DNA of 64,000 nt from Mycobacterium sp. 155 (GTDB lineage Bacteria; Actinomycetota; Actinomycetes; Mycobacteriales; Mycobacteriaceae). The stretch lies in the NCBI RefSeq assembly GCF_000373905.1, contig NZ_KB892705.1:806001-870000 (forward strand), given 5' to 3'. How positions within the stretch are numbered: the stretch's first letter is position 1; every line of letters starts with the position of its first letter. Shown here piece after piece: positions 8,210 to 17,607 of the stretch. The translations under genes were made by a program, and so were the position numbers. The notes under the pieces are model-generated. The model did not search any database and was not told where the DNA came from. It saw only the letters and a list, made by a program, of their open reading frames with translations.

Positions 8210-8707
8210 TCATCTCGGCGTGGTTCACGCGGCCGCCGTGTCGCTGAACCTGTCGTCCACGGTGGGGTGCATGAGTGGCGCCCGGTGGTTCAGATCCTGA
8301 TTCCATGCGCCGGGGCCGCATCGATTCGAAGCTGCCATGTACGAGTGCGTATCTCCAGTGGCCGGGTATGGGGCCGGACTGGAGCAGCCGGGAATTGGTG
8401 GCCCGGCATCCGGAGATGCCTTGGCCAGGCGCTGCGTTGGGGGATGGGGGCAACCAGCGTTGCATGTCGACGTTTGTGGCAGCTTGACTCAAGGGAATAA
8501 GTTAGCTGGCTTCGGGCTTACGATTAGGTAATCTATTTTAGTACGAGGATATTTAGAAGTACGCCTATCGATATAGATGATTGCCACACGGCCTTGTCGG
8601 CCGCCTGCATAGGACCGTACGATTGCTGTCTCCGTTGCGGTTCGGGTGTTCATTCGGACGCATGCGGATTCTCTTCCCGGTTTCTGATTATGGAATGGTT
8701 GACGATA
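8210..8707. other. stretch without recognisable gene
   Basis: Open frames exist on both strands, but none shows a start with RBS, a motif or plausible protein composition. The region is probably the eroded 5' part of the endonuclease-toxin gene together with upstream sequence of the next operon. Confidence 0.4.
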
Positions 8708-9046
8708 ATGCCTCGACGCACTCCCATCCGCCACGGCGAAATCTTGCTGCTTCCGGTCGTTGAAATACCCTCAGGCGGCCAATCTGAGCGACTCAGGAGT
8801 TGCATTGTCGGCCATAGTGAGTCGGGCCATCACCATGTCCTTGAGAGCGATGAAGAGTTCGAGCAGATCATCGCAACGAACGGCGACCTGTTCGTTAACC
8901 TCGTGACCGATACGCCGCTCCGTCACCACAAGACGCATCAACAGCACCGTGAGCTTGTGGTGGCTGCCGGCGCTTGGCGCGTGATCCGCAAGACCGAGTT
9001 CGATGTTCGTTCTTCTGTTGCGCCGCAGCGTGTCGTCGCAGACTGA
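8708..9046 (+). CDS. conserved small protein accompanying DUF6745 gene
   Basis: This is a 112-residue protein starting at ATG 8708 (MPRRTPIRHGEILLLPV). It has a His-rich centre: IVGHSESGHHHVLES and LRHHKTHQQHRELVV, then AGAWRVIRKTEFD at the C-terminus. The histidines at conserved-looking positions suggest a cupin-like metal site, but this is inference. I recall similar small proteins preceding DUF6745 proteins, and the next gene is of that type, so the pair probably works together. Function is unknown. Confidence 0.6.
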   Translation: MPRRTPIRHGEILLLPVVEIPSGGQSERLRSCIVGHSESGHHHVLESDEEFEQIIATNGDLFVNLVTDTPLRHHKTHQQHRELVVAAGAWRVIRKTEFDVRSSVAPQRVVAD

Positions 9047-9047
9047 C

Positions 9048-9926
9048 GTGGCCTTCAACCGAGCGCGCGTCATCGAGCTGGTCGCGGACTTCTACCGCGC
9101 CAACGACGCAAAAGTCGGAACGCGGTTCGTGGTAGCCGATAATCTCGAAAGGGCCCTTTACCGCGCATCGCTTGACGGGTTACATGACGATCGCCTGTCA
9201 GCCATTGGTATTCGAGAACTACCCGGCCATCGCGGTATTCACGAAATCATCTTCGACCATGTCCTTGAACACATGCCAGGGGGACCGTCGGCGTGGTTCG
9301 GCCGAGTGGCCGTGGTGTCTGCTGGCTCGGCCTCCTCACTGTCGAGCCAGCTCGGTGATGCGAGTCGCCACGGGTTGGGATGGCTGATTGCTGCCCGCGG
9401 AGCGGCAATTATCGTTCCGATGCCTGTGGTGCGGCTCGCCGAGGGGCGGTCTGATGTCCTCCACGACGACACGGGCCGCAAGGCGATCATCTGGTCAGAT
9501 GGCCACGGCTACTACTTTCTCCACGGCAGCGAATTCGATAAACGCCTGTACTACCAAATCATTGACCACCAGCTGTTGATCCAGGACATTGCGGCTCTGG
9601 ATAACGCCGATCACCGTGCAATCGCCTTGCAGTACTTGACCTTTGAACAACTAGTGGTGGATTCGGACGCCGAACTGATCGACCGCGGAGTGCGAGGGAC
9701 GGCGCTCTACCGGTTACCCCTACCGTCTCGCCTGGCCCGTGATCGCGTGGCCGGCTATGGCGACTACGACTACTTCATCCACATGCGTGACGCCAGCAAC
9801 CCCGAACGCCAGTTCATCGAATGGGTCGACCCTTGGATCGGCCAGCAGCGCGATGCCGAACTCTGCCAGGCTTATGCGTTCGGCATCAGTCTCGCGGAAT
9901 GGCTGTCGATTCAAGAGGAAGGGTGA
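9048..9926 (+). CDS. DUF6745-like protein
   Basis: The product is about 292 residues if translation starts at GTG 9048, directly after the stop of the upstream gene; GTG 9030 and an upstream start at 9003 are also in frame. The C-terminal half has SDGHGYYFLHG, DNADHRAIALQYL, DAELIDRGVRGTALYRLPLP and YDYFIHMRDASNPERQFIEWVDP, the pattern of DUF6745 proteins. No catalytic motif, signal peptide or TM segment is evident. A second, broken copy of the C-terminal half lies at 10439-10880, separated by a coiled-coil gene. Role unknown; such genes are often in mobile DNA. Confidence 0.6.
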   Translation: MAFNRARVIELVADFYRANDAKVGTRFVVADNLERALYRASLDGLHDDRLSAIGIRELPGHRGIHEIIFDHVLEHMPGGPSAWFGRVAVVSAGSASSLSSQLGDASRHGLGWLIAARGAAIIVPMPVVRLAEGRSDVLHDDTGRKAIIWSDGHGYYFLHGSEFDKRLYYQIIDHQLLIQDIAALDNADHRAIALQYLTFEQLVVDSDAELIDRGVRGTALYRLPLPSRLARDRVAGYGDYDYFIHMRDASNPERQFIEWVDPWIGQQRDAELCQAYAFGISLAEWLSIQEEG

Positions 9927-9960
9927 CCAACTGGATCGGCGCGTCTGATCGAGCGTGTTC

Positions 9961-10308
9961 CTACGCGGCCAGTGTGAGCCCAGAATGATCGGCCAGCTGC
10001 TTTATCTGCTGACCATGCTGTTCGTGCAGATTGTCGCTCTCATCGAACCGTTGACCTATAGCGTTGAGGATTTCGTTCTGTGAATCGACGATTTCATCCA
10101 GGCGTTCTTCGACCCTACCCATTCTCGAATCGATCTTATCGATTCGAGCCGTGAGCCGTTCTTCTACGTGGTCGACCTTCGCATCCAACTCGTTCACTTT
10201 ACCGGTGAGCAGTTCCAGCCGCGACCGCATTTCTGTGTTCTGTGCATGAACAGCCTCGAACCCGGATTGCATATACTTGAACATCTCTGCGTATTGTTTA
10301 TCGTTCAT
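9961..10308 (-). CDS. coiled-coil protein
   Basis: The product is 115 residues from ATG 10308, which has an AAGGCAG ribosome binding site. Residues about 10-95 form continuous heptads (MRSRLELLTGKVNELDAKV, then EERLTARIDKIDSRM and RVEERLDEI), so the protein is a long parallel coiled coil. There is no membrane segment. Similar short coiled-coil proteins occur in phages and plasmids, but no specific function can be given. It is inserted between the DUF6745 gene and its decayed duplicate, on the opposite strand. Confidence 0.6.
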   Translation of the reverse strand: MNDKQYAEMFKYMQSGFEAVHAQNTEMRSRLELLTGKVNELDAKVDHVEERLTARIDKIDSRMGRVEERLDEIVDSQNEILNAIGQRFDESDNLHEQHGQQIKQLADHSGLTLAA

Positions 10309-10438
10309 ATCTGCCTTGATTATATTGCGATGGTTATATTCGTGCAATAGCGAGCGACGATTTTGATTTGACTGAGCTGAGGAACGGATTATTTCCCGGG
10401 GTCGTTAGCGTGCTGGCCAGGGGTCGGACTGCGGGCGG

Positions 10439-10880
10439 ATGGCAGTGGTCTGGCCCGACGGGCACGGCTACTACTTCCTGCACGGAATGGAGTTCGACAA
10501 GCGGCTGTACTTCCAGGTAATCGACCACCAATTGCTCATCCAGGACATCGCCGGGCTCAACAACGCCGATCGGGGGGCGATCGCTCTGCAGTACCTGACG
10601 AGCAGTTGGTGCTGGATTCGGATGCCGAACTGCTTGACCGTGGTGTGCGGGGGACTGCGCTGTACCGGCTGGCGTTGCCGCTGCGGTTGGCGCGCGACCG
10701 CAGACGCGGCCACGGCGGCTACGACTACTTCATCCACATGCGTGATGCCAGCCATCCCGAGCGAGAGTTCATCGAGTGAGTCGATCCCAGAATGGCTGCC
10801 AACGCGACGCCGAACTCTGCCAGGCCCACGCGTTCGGCATCAGCCTCGACGAGTGGCTCTCGATCGAGCAGGAAGGCTGA
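10439..10880 (+). pseudogene. decayed second copy of DUF6745-like gene (C-terminal half)
   Basis: The first 50 codons (VVWPDGHGYYFLHG to IALQYLT) closely match the intact gene at 9048-9926. Then the frame shifts: the family sequence continues in another frame as DSDAELLDRGVRGTALYRL and HGGYDYFIHMRDASHPERE. A stop follows after FIE, and a further shift restores CQAHAFGISLDEWLSIEQEG at the end. The N-terminal half is absent. The copy differs clearly at nucleotide level, so it is an old paralogue or a separate acquisition rather than a recent duplication. Confidence 0.7.
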
Positions 10881-10974
10881 AGCGGTGCACGGAAGCCTGG
10901 GCGTGGTCACCGCGTGATCGCGACCTGGTCCAGATCGACGCGCCCTGACGCGACGTGACGGGCGCGCAAGCTGT

Positions 10975-11292
10975 TCACGACGTCGTGGACCCAATCGGGA
11001 TTCGGCGATTGCGCGCGAGGACGCGGGTGTTCAAGCCGGCGTAGCGGCCTGGCCCGATGATCGCTTCCGCAGCCTGACTGATGACCGCTGCGAACTCGCC
11101 GCCCGCCACCTGATCGTAAAACTCCGGCGGCACCTCCAGCGTGGCCTCGTACTGCCCGCCGTCCCAGTTGTCCACATGATCAGGCCGGTAGACAGACAAG
11201 GCGCCGATTGCCGCCGCGTGCGCCTCACCGCGGGCTTGTAGCAGCCGAGCGATTGCGTGACGGTCCGCCTCGAACGGATCGCGATCGGTGGG
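10975..11292 (-). pseudogene. hypothetical ORF lacking a start codon
   Basis: A stop-to-stop frame of about 106 codons has well-formed protein composition (DPFEADRHAIARLLQARGE, EATLEVPPEFYDQVAGGEF, AVISQAAEAIIGPGRYAGL) but contains no ATG or GTG upstream of the conserved-looking part; only a TTG at 11199. It is probably a 5'-truncated or frame-damaged gene. No family is recognised. Confidence 0.35.
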
Positions 11293-11398
11293 TCATGCAG
11301 ACATCCGCAGTTCCTCTTCCCTTGGTGGCCACGCCAGCATGACACCGACGCCCGACAGGTTCTTGTCCGCGACAACGTTGGCGAAGGAGAAATTGAAC

Positions 11399-12073
11399 TC
11401 AGCTAGCGGACCTATCGCGGAAGCCCCATCGCAGGGCATTGCCGAGACTCTCAACGTACGCGTCGCGCCCGTCCGCCGGCTGGTACTTGATCCACGACGG
11501 GTGAGGGACTGCAAGTAGATCGGGGATCTTCGAGTTTCGGCGTCGACCGCGCGGCGGCGTGAAGGGCATGGCAACTCGCGTGCTTCGGAGAAGATCCCTC
11601 GCAGCGCAGCGGACGCATCTTTCCCAAGTCCGATCACGAGGTGTGGCTGAATGATCGCCAACTCGCGCAGCAGGTATGGCCTGCAGTTCTCAATTTCGTG
11701 GGGGAGCGACGCTCGATTGCCGGGTGGATGGCAGTGCACGGCGTTCGTCGTGAAGACGTCGCTCTTGGCGAGTCCAGCGCGTTTGAGGCCGAGGTTGAGA
11801 AATCGGCCGCTGCCGCCGGTGAACGGGATCTGGGCTCGCATGCAGGGTTTTGCCGCCTAGGCTCTGCCCGACGACTACCACCGGGGACTGCGGTGATCCG
11901 TTACCCGGCAATGCCTGTGTTTGGTCGAGGACGTTCATTCCGTCGCATCGACGGCAGCTCCGGATGCGCTCACTGATGATGGCCGTCTGGCGCTCGCGCA
12001 CGTTGCTCACCGGTTCATGGTCCCTGTTCGTTCGCAGTTCGACGTGGCGTTTGCGGACACGATGACAGGACAA
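11399..12073 (-). pseudogene. uracil-DNA glycosylase superfamily gene with two frameshifts
   Basis: Three consecutive frames together give a family 4/5-like glycosylase. The first has ISERIRSCRRCDGMNVL and VVVVGQSLGG (the GExPG position). The second has IPFTGGSGRFLNLGLKRAGL, DVFTTNAVHCHPPGNR and QPHLVIGLGKDA. The third has DLLAVPHPSWIKYQPADGRDA with the HPS motif, ending at 11399. The shifts are near 11850 and 11575; the first and third parts share a frame, so the two indels compensate in phase but scramble about 90 residues. The gene should be inactive. Confidence 0.65.
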
Positions 12074-12257
12074 GTCGGATGTTGGCGCCGATCGTTAGAA
12101 TCCAGCCTGTAGCGCGATTCGTTGATCCAGGTAGAAGCCGTGTCAAGGTCGACGCGCTCGTCGATGCCACGCTCGCTCCGTCGGGAAGGTGGGCGCTCCG
12201 CGTTCGCATGCGGAGGACCGCGAGGTTTGTCGGAGGGTGTGCATAAGCTCGCGGATC

Positions 12258-13436
12258 ATGTCAGAGAACACCAGTTCAAAGAAGAAGTGGGAGGAGCCCG
12301 ACGACCACGGCAGGCTTCTGGATCCACGTCAGTTCCCTGAGCTGAACGCGATGTTCTACAACGCTGACCCTTCTGAGTTCATCAAGATGCGCTTCCGGGT
12401 TCTTTCGCTGATGGCGGTGCCCGATCCGTTCCTCGCGCCGGCCTTCGCGGTTGATCGCCAGATCGCTTCCATTCGGTTCGGCGGCGGAGAGGTGCCTCCA
12501 GCCGACGTGAGAATGCGGTACCTGAGAACTGAGACGGTAGCCATTGTGCACCATGCGTCAGAGGCGTTGTTGCGCTTATATTTTGCGCATATTGATCATC
12601 CTGAGTGCCCATGGCTGGGCATGTCGACTTCGACAGACTTTGTGAAGTTCAAGGTTCGAGTGTACGACGCTCTCAAGGAGGGCTTCGACCATGCGACTAT
12701 CGCCGAGTTGTTTCTTGGTGGAGCGAGGTCCGAAGATTCGAAGATTGATGTACCGCAGGAGGAGTTCGACGGCACACTGGAGGCTCTCGCATTCCTTCTC
12801 CAGGATTGCGCGTGTCGCTTTCTCGGCGATGCTTTTCTCTACAACGCGGTGAAGCATGGACTCACTGCGATCGATCTGGATGACGATTCAGCCAAGATGG
12901 TCTTGACAGGCCACGACGGCGAATCCGTTCCAATGCACACTGGACCTGCACACGTTTACCTTCACCAGAAGCTTCATCCGACTGCGAAGACATCGGAGGG
13001 GCAGTGGTTCGTCAGCATCGACGATCCCAACCCAGAACGAGATCTCACGGTCACGTACCTCATCACCCTCGCGATTGACTCGCTATGGAACGTTGCACGT
13101 CGCCGACACATAGGAAGGCCTGGCACGGTCTGGTGTATCGCAATGGGATCCGTCGAGATGGCGGTCTATGGTCCGGTGCAAAGGGCCGCAAACCTCATGC
13201 GCCGTATGTCATCTGAACTCATCAAGACAAAGCCTGACGGTGACGTTGATGGGACCAACCATCACATCTCGATCTATAACATTCCTGACGACTGGAACCC
13301 TGCAGACGAAGAACATCAGCCAGCCATGCGGGAGGTCGAGCTACCGCTCCGGCCACAGGATATCCACACGCCGACCACCGGCAGCACGTCGTATTTACCG
13401 TTCGTTCCCAAGGGATTTCAGCAGGGTCACGACTAG
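12258..13436 (+). CDS. hypothetical protein (392 aa)
   Basis: I do not recognise this protein. The start at ATG 12258 (MSENTSSKKKWEEPDDHG) is preferred because the upstream extension is Arg/Cys-rich and unlike protein. It is soluble, with no signal peptide, TM segment or nucleotide-binding motif. A helical central part (TETVAIVHHASEALLRLYFAH, LLQDCACRFLGDAFLYNAVKHG) has a spaced H...AVKHG pattern recalling HEPN-type helices, but the evidence is too thin for a call. It lies among decayed genes yet is itself intact, which suggests that it is still selected. Confidence 0.55.
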   Translation: MSENTSSKKKWEEPDDHGRLLDPRQFPELNAMFYNADPSEFIKMRFRVLSLMAVPDPFLAPAFAVDRQIASIRFGGGEVPPADVRMRYLRTETVAIVHHASEALLRLYFAHIDHPECPWLGMSTSTDFVKFKVRVYDALKEGFDHATIAELFLGGARSEDSKIDVPQEEFDGTLEALAFLLQDCACRFLGDAFLYNAVKHGLTAIDLDDDSAKMVLTGHDGESVPMHTGPAHVYLHQKLHPTAKTSEGQWFVSIDDPNPERDLTVTYLITLAIDSLWNVARRRHIGRPGTVWCIAMGSVEMAVYGPVQRAANLMRRMSSELIKTKPDGDVDGTNHHISIYNIPDDWNPADEEHQPAMREVELPLRPQDIHTPTTGSTSYLPFVPKGFQQGHD

Positions 13437-13595
13437 CGCCGTCTGTGCTATTCGTGACGGCCGCATGAGGTTGATTCCTGCCTGGTCGCCTCACCGAGGC
13501 ACTGCGGAATCGGTGGAGTCGTTTTGCGCATGGCTACGGGATCTCATGGAATCGGCAGCCCTGCAGGAACCTGCCGATCTTGATCCAATAGTCAT

Positions 13596-15044
13596 GTGGC
13601 ACTCGACGCTCCGCTCAATGCACGCCAGGTCGACGTTCTCCGCTGGATATACGACGATTGCCCGGACGGCCGCTGGACTGATTTTACCTTCAAGACGACG
13701 GCCAACGCACTTGCTTCGCGTCGCCTGGTGACGGTATCCAAGCGCGGCGGCCAGTGGAGCGCGGCGATCCTGCCCGCAGGCGAGCACTACCTCACTAATG
13801 ACACGTATCCCCACGGTCATTGGGCCAAGCGAAGGCATACGGTTCGAGTCGAACTTGACACGCCGACCTGCCCCGCTGCGATTGCCCATCGACCTGTTGC
13901 GGCAAATCCGACCGGTGCAGCTGCGCGCCCCAAGCAACAACCGCCAGCCGATGGCCTGACCCCGACGCGCAAGCTGGTCCAGGACATCGTCGACGCCGGC
14001 GGAATCCTGGAGATCAACACCAAGGACGATGACACCAGCTACCGCAGCCTGGTCGGCATCATCAACCGGCGCGGCATGGCCCCGGACGGCCAGGAAGTGC
14101 TCATGGTGCGCGGCAAGACCTACCACCATGTCGTGTTCCGGCTGTCGTCTGTGTCTGACTGGCAGACCACGCCGCTGGCGGAGACCCTGTCGATTGAACG
14201 TATCGGGCGATGGCATCCAGCCGTCGCGAAACTGCGCGAGGAGAAGCGTCTCGACTCCATTGGAAAAGAACTGCGCGGGAGGGCGTTTCGTCTCCTTCAT
14301 GCGCTCGCGAAAGAGGCGGAGGCCCGCGGACACTCAGTGCGCGTGCCGACCCGCGACCGCCACGGCGATCGCCAAGACAGCAGCAATCTCAACGGTGACC
14401 TGATTGTCAAAGTCGGCGACATCGAGTGCTCGGTCGACATTTGGCAGCCGAAAGACCGAGTGGATCACGTGCCGACACGGGAGGAGATCGAGCGCGAGAA
14501 GAAGTACGGTTGGGGTCCCAGGCGCTATGACTATGTGCCGTCCAACCGCTTGAGCGTCGCCCTCGACACCAACAGCCGGTTCTCGTCCAAGTTGTCGTGG
14601 ACTGAGACAAAGACAATCTCTCTCGCAACTCGGCTACCCGACGTGATCATGACCTTCGACCGCTGGGCTGTTATCGATGCCGAGGGCAAGGAAGCTGAAC
14701 GCCGCGCTGAAATCGAAAAGCGGGATCGCGAGGCACGCGAGGATGCGCTTGCCCGTGATGCGTACATGCAGCATGCGTTGGGGGAGCGGCTGACAGCAGA
14801 CCTCGGCGACTGGGAATTGGCGAACCGATTGCGCGCATACCTCGCCGCGCAGCGCGATCGAGTCACGGCGATGGCTTCCTCGGAGGAGCGCACTGCCGCC
14901 GAGGAGTGGCTGCAATGGTGTGACCGCTATGTCCACAAGCTCGACCCGGTTGCGCGGCCAATCCGTCAGCCCGAGGTCAAGTCGCCCGACTACAACGACC
15001 TCAGGGAGTTTCGCCAGCAGCTCGGCTTCGGGATGCGGTGGTGA
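13596..15044 (+). CDS. hypothetical protein with winged-helix-like N-terminus (482 aa)
   Basis: Translation from GTG 13596 gives a protein whose residues 1-65 look like a winged helix (LNARQVDVLRWIYDDC, ANALASRRLVTVSKRGGQW). A Pro/Ala linker follows (about 88-110), then a mixed alpha/beta region, and a charged helical C-terminal third (EAERRAEIEKRDREAREDAL). No catalytic motif is clear. It may be a DNA-associated protein of a mobile element. The overlapping frame upstream (about 13467-13595) also reads as protein-like, so the N-terminus might be longer with a frameshift. Confidence 0.55.
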   Translation: MALDAPLNARQVDVLRWIYDDCPDGRWTDFTFKTTANALASRRLVTVSKRGGQWSAAILPAGEHYLTNDTYPHGHWAKRRHTVRVELDTPTCPAAIAHRPVAANPTGAAARPKQQPPADGLTPTRKLVQDIVDAGGILEINTKDDDTSYRSLVGIINRRGMAPDGQEVLMVRGKTYHHVVFRLSSVSDWQTTPLAETLSIERIGRWHPAVAKLREEKRLDSIGKELRGRAFRLLHALAKEAEARGHSVRVPTRDRHGDRQDSSNLNGDLIVKVGDIECSVDIWQPKDRVDHVPTREEIEREKKYGWGPRRYDYVPSNRLSVALDTNSRFSSKLSWTETKTISLATRLPDVIMTFDRWAVIDAEGKEAERRAEIEKRDREAREDALARDAYMQHALGERLTADLGDWELANRLRAYLAAQRDRVTAMASSEERTAAEEWLQWCDRYVHKLDPVARPIRQPEVKSPDYNDLREFRQQLGFGMRW

Positions 15045-15158
15045 GGGGTATCTGCCCTTCCGTTGATGTAAGCGCGGTGCGTCACCAGATTTTGTCGGTG
15101 CTACGTGTCACGCTTGTTCGAGGTGCTCGTTCACACGGCAACAGATGTGGACGCCCTC

Positions 15159-16280
15159 ATGGCACAGGGCAAGGTTCGCGTTCACGAGTTGGCCGAATTC
15201 GGCGTCGCGGCGAAAGACATACTTGTCCTCCTGGAGCGGCTGGGGCGTTCGTGAAGTCAGCGAGCAGCACGGTCGAGGCGCCGCTCGCGCGACGGGTGCG
15301 CGAGCACTACGCCGCCCGGCCGATCGCTGCTCGCGATTACGGCGTCTCGGCCGGACCTAGCCGCCTCGTGTCGGGCGACGACAGTGGTTTCGGGGCGGCG
15401 TTGGAGAAGGCGCGTCGGTAGAGTCGGCGGACTTCACCGGGTAGTCACAATCCGGGTGAGATCGAGACAGCCCTCTACCGTTGCGTCATAGACCCGACGC
15501 GCACCAGGCGTGGCGGCTACACGCCCGAGGAGTGGGACCGGGTAGAGCGGCTGTTGCAGCGGTGGCTCGAAACCTGGCTGGACGATATGGCCGACACCAT
15601 CGATCTCTTCGCCGTCTACAATCTGCCGTCCGTATTTCAAGAAGTAGATGACGACGTTGGAATCCCAAGCCACCACCAGGGGACCGTGGTCGGCCGATCG
15701 GTCGGGCTTAACGACGAGTTGACCGCCCTCGGAATGTTGGTCAACTGGTGGTCCGTGCGGGACATCCGTTTCGTCGTTGTGCCGGCTCTCCTCGATGACG
15801 AGAAACGGCCTGCGAGTTCTGTAGATCGGTCGCGACGGCACTGCGCTATCGACGCAATCGCCGACGCACTTACCTTTCAGACTGAGCGATGGGGGACAGC
15901 CTGACCTCCGGGATCTGCTCCAAGCAGAGGTTGACAGATTGCACAAACTTCCGAGCGATCCGATGAAGGATCTTCTGGCTGCGTTCCCAGCGATGATTCG
16001 CGATCGCGACATCATGAGCGACGCCGTTCTCTGTGGTGCCGACGTGCTTTTGACCTGCGACCGAAAGTTCATCAGATGTGGTAACACGATGCCAACTCCG
16101 ATGACGAAAGTTATGCCGCCCACAGACCTGATGGACCGCCTTCTTGCGTTCGGGATACACCAGTTCTGGTCCGGCGGGATCCTTGACCATCCGGGCTGTC
16201 CGTTCGCGTCGGCCGATGTGATTGCCGGTGATCTTGGCAAGATCTCGCTGCTCCTGGCGGCTATTGGGGACGATGACTAG
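15159..16280 (+). pseudogene. IF2_N-domain / PIN-like protein, frameshifted
   Basis: ATG 15159 begins MAQGKVRVHELAEFGVAAKD, a clear translation-initiation-factor-2 N-terminal domain. The frame ends early, but the neighbouring frame continues it as FVKSASSTVEAPLARRVREHY. After another break come EIETALYRCVIDPTRTRRGG and YTPEEWDRVERLLQRWLE. After a further shift near 15900 comes DLRDLLQAEVDRLHK and ADVLLTCDRKFI, which resembles the C-terminal acidic strand of PIN nucleases. So a single parental gene of about 370 codons with at least three indels. The PIN assignment is tentative; IF2_N is firm. Confidence 0.6.
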
Positions 16281-16440
16281 AAGACACTCTGGGCTCGGCG
16301 CGCCAATCCAAGAATCTGTCGGACCCTCTATATAGCGTTGCTCGCATGTTGACCATGCCATCTATCCGCATCCGACCCGGAGTTCTCCGTGCGCTAGGTT
16401 GCTATACCCAGGTAGCCAGTGGCGGGAGGGGACGGCTCTG

Positions 16441-17607
16441 ATGGCGCCAACACCGAAGCGTTACGCCGCGGTATCGCTCTTCTCGGGCTGTGGTGGCATG
16501 GACCTTGGCGCTGAGATGTCGGACAGGGCGAGAGTCGTCTGGGCTATCGACAACGAACACTGGGCCGTCGAGACGTACAAGCGCAACCTCGGCGAACACA
16601 TCGTCGAGGGTGACATCACAGCGACGCCAGTTCCGGATGTCCCTTGCGACATCCTGCTGGCAGGGCCACCGTGCCAGGATTACTCCACGCTCTGGAATCA
16701 CGACGGCCTCATTACTGCTCGCGGGAACTTATTTCGGCAAGTTGCGCGATTCCTCGATCAACTTCGACCCGCCGCATTCGTACTCGAAAATGTGCCCGGC
16801 CTCCTCTCGGCGAACCGTGGAGCGGCGTGGACTCTTGTGCGGCATGCACTCAAATCGCCGAGCAGCTTCGCGGGCCGCTCGACGAGGAAAAAGGCCATAG
16901 CGGGTGTCCACTACGACGTCAGCGCCCAGGTTGTCGACATGGCGGATCTGGGAGTCGCTCAACATCGCGAACGACTAATCGTCATCGGCGTCCGCCGGGA
17001 CATCGGAATTCGCCCGCCAATAGTTCCGACACCGTTTGCAGGTGCGCCGCTCACGGTTCGCCAGGTGCTTGATGACGTGCCATTGCCGGCGAATTCGCCG
17101 AATCATGAGCTGGGGATGGATTCGCGTGATGTCGTGGAGCGCTTGAAGTTGATACCACCAGGCGGCAATTACGAGGCGGTGCCTGAGGGGCACAGACTTG
17201 CGGTGAAGGGTCTCATCAGCCACGTCTACCGAAGGCTCGACCCCGACAAGCCCTCGTACACGATTATCGCCGGTGGTGGCGGAGGCACGCACGGCTACCA
17301 TCACGTCGAGCCTCGGCGACTGACTAATCGCGAGAAGGCACGTCTCCAAGGCTTCCCAGACGACTTCGTGTTCCAGTTCGGGGACGGCCCACGCGACCTA
17401 CGTTCGGCATACCCGCGAGTTCGGCGCCAGATCGGCAACGCGGTGCCGCCACCATCGGCGGAGGTTATTGTCGGAGCCGTTGCAGAGTCATTGCTTGCGG
17501 GCGGTGTGCGACCCCGCACCGGGCGTGAGTTACTGGCAGCGAGACGTGGTGAACCGATGCTGAAAAGTGTGCCTGTGGGGGGCAATCGAAAGGCCGCAAG
17601 TCAGTGA
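16441..17607 (+). CDS. C5-cytosine DNA methyltransferase
   Basis: The product is 388 residues, starting at ATG 16441 behind a GGGAGGGGA ribosome binding site. Motif I is VSLFSGCGGMDLGAE; motif IV is GPPCQDYS with nucleophile C78; motif VI is LENVPG (E116); motif VIII is QHRERLIVIGVR; motif X is IGNAVPPPSAEVI. All catalytic motifs of an m5C methyltransferase are therefore intact. The variable target-recognition region (about 200-290) does not reveal the site. The stop overlaps the GTG of the next gene, making it the first gene of the defence operon. It probably marks host DNA as self. Confidence 0.93.
   Translation: MAPTPKRYAAVSLFSGCGGMDLGAEMSDRARVVWAIDNEHWAVETYKRNLGEHIVEGDITATPVPDVPCDILLAGPPCQDYSTLWNHDGLITARGNLFRQVARFLDQLRPAAFVLENVPGLLSANRGAAWTLVRHALKSPSSFAGRSTRKKAIAGVHYDVSAQVVDMADLGVAQHRERLIVIGVRRDIGIRPPIVPTPFAGAPLTVRQVLDDVPLPANSPNHELGMDSRDVVERLKLIPPGGNYEAVPEGHRLAVKGLISHVYRRLDPDKPSYTIIAGGGGGTHGYHHVEPRRLTNREKARLQGFPDDFVFQFGDGPRDLRSAYPRVRRQIGNAVPPPSAEVIVGAVAESLLAGGVRPRTGRELLAARRGEPMLKSVPVGGNRKAASQ

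Noticed and set aside
8006..8500. Plus-strand 164-codon frame
   Set aside because: It is antisense to the endonuclease remnant in its first half and has Arg/Gly-rich random composition.
13168..13731. Plus-strand frame bridging the ends of two hypothetical genes
   Set aside because: The first half is a shadow of the gene at 12258; the part at 13467-13595 looks protein-like but has no RBS and runs into a better-supported gene.
15434..16240. Long minus-strand frame containing a stretch like a PIN-domain start (AWDSNVVIYFLKYG)
   Set aside because: The plus strand over the same bases carries continuous IF2_N/PIN-like family sequence, so the minus frame is most likely a shadow; the resemblance is noted because it is unusually good.
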